Source: Deltaproteobacteria bacterium (GTDB lineage Bacteria > Desulfobacterota_B > Binatia > Bin18). From it: a stretch of 5,685 nt of DNA. The position numbers and the translations under genes were made by a program. The notes below the pieces were generated by a model. The model did not search any database, was not told the DNA's origin, and worked only from the letters and a program-made list of their open reading frames with translations. The stretch is taken from NCBI GenBank assembly GCA_012271025.1, contig JAAXHF010000357.1, positions 1 through 5,685 of the forward strand. Direction: 5' to 3'. Shown one piece after another: positions 1 through 5,289 of the stretch (positions are counted from its first letter, which is position 1; each line of letters begins with the position of its first letter).

Positions 1-332
1 TGTTTGGCGTACAGCATGCCGATATGGGCGGTCGAACTATCGAAGATTTTCCGTGGGCCGCGAATCACCAGGCCGCGTCGGTTGGCCTCGCGCCGACAGT
101 CCATATAGCTGTACTTGACCCGTCGCCACTGGTGGGCGTTGCGGTTTTCGCGCAGGACTGTCCCGTCGGTGCCGACCTCGGCCGAACCCAGAAAGCTGGG
201 GATGTGGAGGGTCAGCGGCAGCCAGTCGATTGCCACGTCAAAATCCCGGGCGAGCTGATAGGTTTCTTCCTGGGCCAGGTAGGCGTAGGGGCTTTTGTAA
301 TCAAAATAGTGGGTGATCTTTTCCAGGGCCAC
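1..332 (-). CDS. DsbA/HCCA-isomerase-like thioredoxin-fold protein, partial (N-terminal 110 residues)
   Basis: The visible 110 codons look like the N-terminal half of a DsbA-family thioredoxin-fold protein of the 2-hydroxychromene-2-carboxylate isomerase / kappa-class glutathione transferase type. The start reads VALEKITHYFDYKSPYAYLA. The FDYxSPYAYLA block (residues 10-20) is the family hallmark; in characterised isomerases the serine at this place (Ser14 here) contacts glutathione. There is no CxxC pair, so it is not a DsbA oxidoreductase, and no signal peptide, so it should be cytoplasmic. The start must be the GTG at 332-330: a strong GGAGGA (344-339) lies 6 nt upstream, and an in-frame stop (356-354, the end of the Nudix gene) excludes anything longer. 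It sits 21 nt after the Nudix gene and is probably co-transcribed with it. The C-terminal part is beyond the left edge. The family covers aromatic-degradation isomerases and many proteins of unknown substrate, so the exact reaction is open. Confidence 0.82.
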   Translation of the reverse strand, partial: MALEKITHYFDYKSPYAYLAQEETYQLARDFDVAIDWLPLTLHIPSFLGSAEVGTDGTVLRENRNAHQWRRVKYSYMDCRREANRRGLVIRGPRKIFDSSTAHIGMLYAK

Positions 333-338
333 GGGTCT

Positions 339-344
339 TCCTCC
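339..344 (-). promoter_or_regulatory. Ribosome binding site deciding the GTG start at 332
   Basis: The minus strand reads GGAGGA here, followed by six bases and GTG. This near-perfect Shine-Dalgarno fixes an unusual GTG start for the thioredoxin-fold gene. No ATG lies between it and the preceding in-frame stop. Confidence 0.75.
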
Positions 345-353
345 GTCCTGCGC

Positions 354-842
354 TTAACCGGCGAACAGGGTGTAGCTCGCGCCGGTGAAATGGGTCAGCT
401 CCTGCGGCAGCAGCAGACGCCGGTCAGGGGCAAACACCCGTCGAGCGATTTCCAGGTTGATGGGTGGGATTTGGTCCAGGGCTTCGATTTCGGCGAGCGT
501 CAGATAAGCCGCCCGGTCAACCTCGTCGTTGTCGGGCTGCGGCTCGCCGCTGACCGGATGCAACAGCAGCACGATGTAGATGCTGTTGCCGATGTCCGGG
601 TCGTAGCGGTTGCGCAGGCCCAGCACACCCTCGACCGCAGCCAGCCCCCCGGCCTCTTCCCGAACCTCTCGAATCACCGCCTGTTCGATGGTTTCGTCGG
701 GTTCGACAAAGCCGCCGGGCACCTGCCAGTTGCCGCGCCCACGGCGCGAGGCGCGGCGCACCAGCAGCAGGCGGTTGTTCCACGCTACCGCGCCGCCGAC
801 GCCGAGGTTATAGCCGGTGTTATATCGCTCGGGGAGTGCCAT
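354..842 (-). CDS. Nudix hydrolase (162 aa)
   Basis: A small single-domain Nudix pyrophosphohydrolase. Nudix enzymes hydrolyse nucleoside diphosphates linked to another group, using divalent metal. The signature GX5EX7REUXEEXGU is present at residues 44-66: G44, E50, then R58-E59-V60-R61-E62-E63-A64-G65. The catalytic and metal-binding glutamates are intact; only the last position (G66) is not the usual bulky hydrophobic residue. The N-terminal strand GYNLGVGGAVAWNNRLLLVRR leads into it as in the family. There is no zinc ribbon of the NudC type, and no signal peptide or membrane segment. The open frame continues far upstream (to about 1400), but that part is antisense to the crotonase gene; homology begins just after ATG 842, preceded only by a weak purine run (GGGG). 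The substrate cannot be read from sequence; ADP-ribose-like or oxidised nucleotides are typical. It is the first gene of a minus-strand pair and divergent from the crotonase gene. Confidence 0.9.
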   Translation of the reverse strand: MALPERYNTGYNLGVGGAVAWNNRLLLVRRASRRGRGNWQVPGGFVEPDETIEQAVIREVREEAGGLAAVEGVLGLRNRYDPDIGNSIYIVLLLHPVSGEPQPDNDEVDRAAYLTLAEIEALDQIPPINLEIARRVFAPDRRLLLPQELTHFTGASYTLFAG

Positions 843-865
843 ATGCGTGAGGCCCCAGCTTGTCA

Positions 866-886
866 CTTGCAGGTCGGCTTTGCAAG
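866..886. repeat. Inverted repeat in the divergent intergenic region, possible operator
   Basis: CTTGCA (866-871) and TGCAAG (881-886) form a perfect 6-bp inverted repeat around a 9-bp centre. An overlapping alternative arm pair is AGCTTG (857-862) with CAAGCT (883-888). It lies between the Nudix start (842) and the -35 box of the crotonase promoter (904), where a repressor or activator site would be expected. No run of T follows, so it is not a terminator. A protein-binding role is inference from position and symmetry only. Confidence 0.3.
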
Positions 887-903
887 CTGAGACGCAGCCA
901 GGA

Positions 904-933
904 TTGACACTGGCGCGCGTCTCGGACCATAGT
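904..933 (+). promoter_or_regulatory. Putative sigma70-type promoter of the crotonase gene
   Basis: A perfect TTGACA (904-909) is followed, after an 18-bp spacer, by CATAGT (928-933), which matches TATAAT at four of six positions. Transcription would start near 940, leaving a short leader before the ribosome binding site AGGAG (951-955) and ATG 963. No comparable promoter was recognised for the divergent Nudix gene. Confidence 0.5.
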
Positions 934-962
934 GAGCAGCGCTGAGAAACAGGAGAACAGGC

Positions 963-1748
963 ATGCACGACAACGCGGTGTATCTGGAAACCCGGGGCGA
1001 AATCGCCAGCCTGGTGCTGAACCGCCCGGACAAGCTGAACGCGCTCAACTCCGAGGTCCTGGAACGGATCAAGGCTGCCACGGCCGAGGTGGCAGACAAT
1101 CCCGAGATCAAGGTCATGATTGTGCGCGGAGCCACGGCCAAGGTGTTCTCGTCCGGGGCGGATATCAGCGAGTTCCCCAAGGTCCACGCCACGCCCGAGT
1201 CGCGTGAGCGGTTCAACGACCTGTTCCGCTCGACCCTGGACGGCATCACCGGGCTGGAGAAACCGGTCATTGCCATGATCGCCGGCTATTGCTTTGGCGG
1301 GGGCTGCGCCCTGGCCCTGGCCTGCGATGTGCGCTACGCCGACCACACCGCCCGGTTCTGCATCCCGCCGGCCAGGCTCGGCGTGGCCTACACCCTGCAC
1401 GAAACCAAACGCCTGGTCGATCTGGTCGGCCCGTCAAAGGCCAAGGAAATGCTGATGGGGGCCAAGGTGCTGAACGCCGAAGAGGCCCTGACCTGGGGGC
1501 TGGCCACCCGGCTGTTCGACCCCGAGACCCTGGCCGACGAGACCTGGGCCTTTGCCCACGAGCTGTGTCGTCTGTCGCAGTTCACGATTCGGGCGGTCAA
1601 GACGACCGTCCGGGAAATCGTCGCCGGCGCCCAGGACGACACGCCGGCGAGCCGGGCGCTGCGCGCCCAGACGTTTGAGAACCCGGACTATTTCGAGGGC
1701 CGGGACGCCTTTCTGCAGAAACGCAAACCCCAGTTCCGGTATCGCTGA
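963..1748 (+). CDS. Enoyl-CoA hydratase/isomerase (crotonase) family protein, catalytic glutamates apparently replaced (261 aa)
   Basis: A full-length crotonase-superfamily protein, normal size for the family, with AGGAG (951-955) 7 nt before ATG. Family blocks occur in order: LNRPDKLNALN (residues 19-29), the CoA/oxyanion-hole loop FSSGADISEF (62-71), IAGYCFGGGCALALACD (106-122) and the LG...TKRL...VG segment (139-156). The second oxyanion glycine is kept (about G113). Hand alignment to rat mitochondrial enoyl-CoA hydratase puts A116 where Glu144 should be (GGGCE becomes GGGCA) and P136 where Glu164 should be (PE becomes PP). A normal syn-hydration of enoyl-CoA is therefore doubtful. The fold and CoA-thioester binding look intact, so isomerase, decarboxylase, thioesterase-like or another oxyanion-stabilised reaction is possible. 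It is transcribed alone, divergent from the Nudix gene and convergent with the CoA-lyase gene, with 11 nt between stop codons. The family is certain; the reaction is not. Confidence 0.9.
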   Translation: MHDNAVYLETRGEIASLVLNRPDKLNALNSEVLERIKAATAEVADNPEIKVMIVRGATAKVFSSGADISEFPKVHATPESRERFNDLFRSTLDGITGLEKPVIAMIAGYCFGGGCALALACDVRYADHTARFCIPPARLGVAYTLHETKRLVDLVGPSKAKEMLMGAKVLNAEEALTWGLATRLFDPETLADETWAFAHELCRLSQFTIRAVKTTVREIVAGAQDDTPASRALRAQTFENPDYFEGRDAFLQKRKPQFRYR

Positions 1749-1759
1749 ACCCCCGTGCT

Positions 1760-2677
1760 CTACAGCGCCTTGACCTGGGCGTAGTCGCCGACCGGGAGGC
1801 CGAACGCCTCGGCCTGGTGAATCAGGTCCAGGGCGTTGCGGACGTGGGCGTAGTCGATCATCATGCCGTCATAGGTTACGGCCGCCCGGCCGGCCTGCTC
1901 GGCCTCGGCCATGGCCTGTAAGATGCCCTTGTTCCACTCGATCTCTTCTGCCGACGGGGCAAACACCTCGTTGGCCAGCGGCACCGCCGACGGGTGGATC
2001 AGCAGGGCGCCGCGGAATCCGATCTCCCGGGCGCGCCTGAGCTGAGCCTTGACCAGCTCGGTATCGCCGACCTCCAGCGAGCCGACGCCGAGCGGGTACT
2101 CAAAGCCGGCCGCCCGACACGCCAGCAGAACGTGGGAGCCCATGTACAGGCTCTCCAGCCCCTCCCGGGTCCACTGAAAACCGACCGCCTTGGTGACATC
2201 GCCCGAGCGCTGACCGACGCCGCCAATCACGGCTCCCACGCGGGGACAGGCCGAGGCCAGCTCGTAGGCGTTCATGATCCCTTTGGCCGTCTCCGGGATG
2301 GCCATGATTTCGACCGTACCGAGGTCCAGGCCGGCCTTGCGCTCGAACAGCTCGATCCAGGCGTCGATTTTGCGGATCTCGTCGGCGTTTTCGAGCTTGG
2401 GAATGGCAATGCCATCGAGTCCGGCGGTGACAATGGCTTCCACGTCTTCGCCCGTCAGTCCGGTATCCAGCCCGTTGACCCGGACAAAGACGCCGACCGC
2501 GTTGTCCCGCAGGCGCTCAATGCCGGCCCGCACAATCGGACGCGCCTGGACCTTTTCGGCAATCGGTACGGCGTCTTCGAGATCAATGATCAGCGCGTCC
2601 GGCCCGTATTTGGGCGCCTTGTCAATCCAGTCCGGGCGGTTGCCGGGAACAAACAGAACCGAGCGGTACAGTTTCAT
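1760..2677 (-). CDS. CitE/HpcH-HpaI family CoA lyase-like protein (305 aa)
   Basis: A TIM-barrel protein of the citrate-lyase beta subunit / malyl-CoA lyase / citramalyl-CoA lyase family, which cleaves or condenses 3-hydroxyacyl-CoA type substrates with Mg2+. Recognisable blocks are RSVLFVPGNRPDW (residues 5-17), DALIIDLEDAVP (27-38), the substrate-arginine strand VFVRVNG (63-69, R66), IAIPKLENA (90-98), the Mg ligand region IMAIPETAKG (124-133, E129), LLIHPSAV (225-232) and a C-terminal GMMIDYAHVRNA (271-282). The second Mg ligand, usually in a GxxD motif right after the next strand, is not at the common place: the sequence is IGGVGQRSGDVTKAVG (151-166), making D160 the probable ligand. The start ATG 2677 has a strong GGAGGAG (2691-2685) 7 nt upstream. 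The gene follows cobA-hemD by 57 nt on the same strand, with no terminator visible, so it is probably read from the hem operon. The substrate (malyl-, methylmalyl-, citramalyl- or citryl-CoA) cannot be decided. Confidence 0.88.
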   Translation of the reverse strand: MKLYRSVLFVPGNRPDWIDKAPKYGPDALIIDLEDAVPIAEKVQARPIVRAGIERLRDNAVGVFVRVNGLDTGLTGEDVEAIVTAGLDGIAIPKLENADEIRKIDAWIELFERKAGLDLGTVEIMAIPETAKGIMNAYELASACPRVGAVIGGVGQRSGDVTKAVGFQWTREGLESLYMGSHVLLACRAAGFEYPLGVGSLEVGDTELVKAQLRRAREIGFRGALLIHPSAVPLANEVFAPSAEEIEWNKGILQAMAEAEQAGRAAVTYDGMMIDYAHVRNALDLIHQAEAFGLPVGDYAQVKAL

Positions 2678-2734
2678 GGGCGTTCTCCTCCATGGATGTG
2701 ATGGCTGCCAGCATTGGCCGATTCTTCGTCCAGG
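2678..2734 (-). other. 57-nt gap between cobA-hemD and the CoA-lyase gene
   Basis: It holds the lyase Shine-Dalgarno (GGAGGAG at 2691-2685 on the minus strand). A weak 4-bp stem, GCCA/TGGC with a GCAT loop, spans 2706-2717. The stem is too short, and there is no T tract, so it is not credible as an intrinsic terminator. No promoter was recognised, which supports co-transcription. Confidence 0.5.
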
Positions 2735-4315
2735 TCAAGAATCCCGGCTCTCAGGCCGCGCGGTCGGGGGCGGCTCGGTCCGAAAATAGTCCACAATCGC
2801 CTGGCTGAACGCCGCAATCGTGTACTCCTGGGGCTGGATGCTGACGCGCAGCCCATAGCTGCGGGCCGTCTCGGCCGTAATCGGCCCGATGCAGCCGAGC
2901 GCCGTCGTGCCGAGCAGGGCCGGAATATCCTGGTCGGCATTCTGGTCAGCAGTCTGGTCGGCATCCCGGTCGGCAAACGCGGCCATGAAATTGCGGACCG
3001 TGCTGGAGCTGGTGAAGGTGATTAAATCAATCTGACCGGCTCGCAGCAGCTCGCGCAGCTGTGCGGTCCGGGTGGTGGGACGAACGGTCTGGTACACCCC
3101 GATTTCATCGACCTCGGCACCGGCGGCGCGCAGGGCTTTGGGCAGGATATCCCGCGCCTCGGTCGCCCGCGGCAGGAGAATCCGCTGGCCGGTGACATCA
3201 CCCAGCACGGGCAGCAGGGCTTCGGCGCGGTATTCGGTTGGTACAGCCTCAACCCGCACATGGCGGGCTTCCAGGGTGCGGGCCGTCTCCGGGCCGATCG
3301 CCGCCAGGCGCACCCCGGCCAGACTCCGAATGTCGAGTCGGCGCTCGGCCAGGCGCTCAAAGACATAGCGCACGCCGTTGACGCTGGTAAAAATCGCCCA
3401 GTCATAGCTCGGCAGCGCGTCCAGGGCCGCGTCCAGTCGGTCGGAGGCGGCGACCGGCACGGTTTCAATCGTCGGCAACTGCACCACGGCCGCGCCGTGC
3501 TGTTCGAGCTGCTCGACAAAGCCGCCAGCCTGAAGACGCGGCCGGGTGACCACGATGCGCCGACCGAACAGCGGCTTGGTCTCAAACCAGCGCAGCTGCT
3601 GGCGTAGCTCGACCACTTGGCCGACAACCGCCACCGCCGGCGGCTCAAACCCCCGCTGCTCAACCAGATCGGCAATCGTCTCGACCGTGCCGACCAACAC
3701 GTCTTGATCGGGCCGCGTGCCCCACCGAATCAGGGCCACCGGCGTGTGGCCGGAAAGCCCGTGGCGCATCAAACGCTGCATATTATTGCGCAGCTGACGG
3801 GTGCCCATGAGGAATACCAGGGTGCCGCCCACCCCGGCCAGGGTGGCCCAGTTGAGGTGCGGGGCGGTGTCCCAGACTTCTTTGTGACCGGTCACAATCG
3901 CGACCGCAGACGCGTGGTCACGGTGGGTGAGTGGAATCCCGGCATAGGCCGGGACCGCCAGGGCCGAGGTGACACCCGGCACAATCTCAAACGCAAGGCC
4001 GGCCTCGACCAGTTCCTGAGCCTCTTCGCCGCCCCGCCCGAATAGAAACGGGTCGCCGCCCTTGAGCCGGACGACGGTCTGGCCCTGGCGGGCGCGGTCC
4101 ACAATCAGCCGGTTGATGTCGGCCTGGCTCATGCTCGCCCTGCCGCTGCGCTTGCCGGCGTAGATCAACTCGGCCTGGGGACGGGCGTGGGCCAGGATAC
4201 GTTGATCGACCAGATAGTCGTACACCACGACATCGGCCTGTTCGAGGCAGCGCTTGGCCTTGAGGGTCAACAGCCCCGGGTCGCCGGGACCCGCGCCAAC
4301 AAGATACACCGGCAT
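2735..4315 (-). CDS. cobA-hemD: Bifunctional uroporphyrinogen-III C-methyltransferase / uroporphyrinogen-III synthase (CobA-HemD fusion, 526 aa)
   Basis: Two enzymes in one chain. Residues 1 to about 245 are the SAM-dependent methyltransferase that turns uroporphyrinogen III into precorrin-2, the entry to sirohaem and B12. Evidence is the N-terminal VGAGPGDPGLLTLKA (6-20), GKRSGRASMSQADIN (54-68), VVRLKGGDPFLFGRGGEE (81-98), VPGVTSALAVPAYAGIPLTH (112-131) and VTGH (141-144). Residues about 250-515 are HemD, which closes and inverts ring D of hydroxymethylbilane: GRRIVVTRPR (251-260), then two similar halves with FTSVNGVRYVFERL (309-322) and FTSSSTVRNFMAAF (434-447), each followed by an IGPxTAxT element (340-347 and 476-483). 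Residues 448-463 are a low-complexity insert, ADRDADQTADQNADQD. ATG 4315 is 5 nt after the hemC stop, with AGAGG (4330-4326) inside the end of hemC, so translation is probably coupled. The enzyme is cytoplasmic. Family assignment is secure for both halves. Confidence 0.96.
   Translation of the reverse strand: MPVYLVGAGPGDPGLLTLKAKRCLEQADVVVYDYLVDQRILAHARPQAELIYAGKRSGRASMSQADINRLIVDRARQGQTVVRLKGGDPFLFGRGGEEAQELVEAGLAFEIVPGVTSALAVPAYAGIPLTHRDHASAVAIVTGHKEVWDTAPHLNWATLAGVGGTLVFLMGTRQLRNNMQRLMRHGLSGHTPVALIRWGTRPDQDVLVGTVETIADLVEQRGFEPPAVAVVGQVVELRQQLRWFETKPLFGRRIVVTRPRLQAGGFVEQLEQHGAAVVQLPTIETVPVAASDRLDAALDALPSYDWAIFTSVNGVRYVFERLAERRLDIRSLAGVRLAAIGPETARTLEARHVRVEAVPTEYRAEALLPVLGDVTGQRILLPRATEARDILPKALRAAGAEVDEIGVYQTVRPTTRTAQLRELLRAGQIDLITFTSSSTVRNFMAAFADRDADQTADQNADQDIPALLGTTALGCIGPITAETARSYGLRVSIQPQEYTIAAFSQAIVDYFRTEPPPTARPESRDS
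2929..2976 (-). repeat. Four tandem 12-bp units in the HemD coding region
   Basis: On the plus strand the units are cctggtcggcat (2929-2940), tctggtcagcag (2941-2952), tctggtcggcat (2953-2964) and cccggtcggcaa (2965-2976). All share the core GGTCRGCA. Because the unit is 12 bp, gain or loss keeps the frame. Read on the coding strand it gives the four-residue periods ADRD, ADQT, ADQN and ADQD (residues 448-463), placed between the second FTSxxxVR element and the last IGPxTA element of HemD. This is probably a surface loop. Confidence 0.85.
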
Positions 4316-4320
4316 ACGGC

Positions 4321-5250
4321 TTACGCCTCTGTCGCTTCCAGGCCGGCCAGGATCTCCCGGCCGCCCCGGTCCAGCAGGAGGGCGGCCGTCTCGGTCCCGA
4401 TCTGGCCGGCCGTTTCGGTCGGACCGCTACGCTCGTGGCGCAGCAGGCGTTTGCCGTCCGGGCTGGCAACCAGGGCGGCCAAGCGCAGGCTGCCGTTGGC
4501 GACCGTGGCCCTGGCCGCCAGAGGCGTGCGGCAGCTGCCGCCCATGCCGCTCAGAAAGGCGCGCTCGGCCTCGACCGCCCAGGCGGTTTCGGGGTGGTGC
4601 AGGGGGGCGAGCAGGGCTGCAACCTCGTCGCCAGCCCGGATTTCAATGCCCAGCGCACCCTGGCCGATGGCCGGCAGAAATTCCTCGGCGTCGAGCGGAA
4701 CGCCGTTTTTCAGCCTGAGGCTCAGCCGTTTGAGCCCGGCCGCAGCCAGAATGGTGGCGTCTACCCGGCCTTCCAGCTGGCGGCGCAGACGGGTTTCCAC
4801 ATTGCCCCGCAGGACTTCGATCCGCAGGTCGGGGCGCAGGTGCAGGAGCAGGGCCTGTCGGCGCAGGCTGCTGGTGCCGACGCGGGTGCCCCCGGGCAGC
4901 TCGGCCAGCGACGAACCGCCAGCCGAGATGAGCACGTCGCGGGGATCTTCGCGTTCGGGGATGGTGCTCAGGCTGAGTCCGGGCGGCAGCTCGGCCGGCA
5001 GGTCTTTGACCGAGTGGACGGCCAGATCGACCCTGCCGGCCAGCAGCGCCTGTTCGATTTCTTTGACAAACAAGCCCTTGCCGCCAATCCGGGCCAGCGA
5101 GACGTGCTGGATTCTGTCTCCCGAGGTGGTTATCGGCACCAGTTCGACCCGCAAATCCGGCCAGTGGGCTTCGAGCCGCTGTTTGACCCAGCCGGCCTGC
5201 CAGACGGCCAGGGTACTGCCACGGGTGCCAATCCGAACGGTGCGTTTCAT
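4321..5250 (-). CDS. hemC: Porphobilinogen deaminase (hydroxymethylbilane synthase)
   Basis: A 309-residue HemC, the usual length. It joins four porphobilinogen molecules into hydroxymethylbilane, using a covalently bound dipyrromethane cofactor. Visible motifs are IGTRGSTLAVWQA (residues 7-19), IGGKGLFVKEIEQALL (55-70), HSVKDLPAELPPGL (79-92) with the catalytic aspartate D83 (Asp84 in E. coli), GTSSLRRQ (125-132), LRGNVETRLRR (147-157), LPAIGQGALGIE (192-203) and AERAFLSGMGGSCRTPL (228-244). C240 is the cofactor-binding cysteine; it sits in GGSC rather than the E. coli EGGC. All expected key residues are present. ATG 5250 follows the hemA stop by 29 nt with a modest AGGA/GAG purine stretch. 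The product is handed to HemD, encoded 5 nt downstream. The enzyme is cytoplasmic. Confidence 0.97.
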   Translation of the reverse strand: MKRTVRIGTRGSTLAVWQAGWVKQRLEAHWPDLRVELVPITTSGDRIQHVSLARIGGKGLFVKEIEQALLAGRVDLAVHSVKDLPAELPPGLSLSTIPEREDPRDVLISAGGSSLAELPGGTRVGTSSLRRQALLLHLRPDLRIEVLRGNVETRLRRQLEGRVDATILAAAGLKRLSLRLKNGVPLDAEEFLPAIGQGALGIEIRAGDEVAALLAPLHHPETAWAVEAERAFLSGMGGSCRTPLAARATVANGSLRLAALVASPDGKRLLRHERSGPTETAGQIGTETAALLLDRGGREILAGLEATEA

Positions 5251-5267
5251 GGGCTCAGTCCTGTTGG

Positions 5268-5289
5268 ATCAGTCTTGAATCAGTCTTGG
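5268..5289. repeat. 11-bp tandem duplication across the hemA stop codon
   Basis: ATCAGTCTTGA (5268-5278) is followed directly by ATCAGTCTTGG (5279-5289), identical at ten of eleven positions. The right copy contains the hemA stop (TGA, 5282-5280) and the last codons; the left copy lies in the hemA-hemC gap. TCAGTC also recurs at 5255-5260. It is likely a small slippage duplication with no clear role. Confidence 0.7.

Noticed and set aside
24..890. 288-codon plus-strand open frame
   Set aside because: It lies opposite the thioredoxin-fold and Nudix genes, which have clear motifs, and its own translation resembles no family.
843..1400. Upstream extension of the Nudix reading frame to about 1400 on the minus strand
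   Set aside because: It runs antisense through the promoter and the conserved crotonase gene; the Nudix homology begins right after ATG 842. Long antisense open frames are normal in high-GC DNA.
1749..1759. Bidirectional terminator between the convergent crotonase and lyase genes
   Set aside because: Only 11 nt separate the stops, and neither these bases nor the flanks show a GC stem followed by a T run.
1994..2789. Plus-strand open frames of 235 and 171 codons
   Set aside because: They are antisense to the CoA-lyase gene with no recognisable domain and no convincing ribosome binding site.
2674..2976. Minus-strand small open frame starting in the tandem repeat (MPTGMPTR...)
   Set aside because: It is an out-of-frame reading of the end of cobA-hemD; its repeated start merely mirrors the 12-bp repeat.
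2929..2976. Tandem repeat as CRISPR or as an iteron/operator array
   Set aside because: The units are 12 bp with no spacers, lie inside a coding domain and keep its frame; nothing points to an origin or a cas gene.
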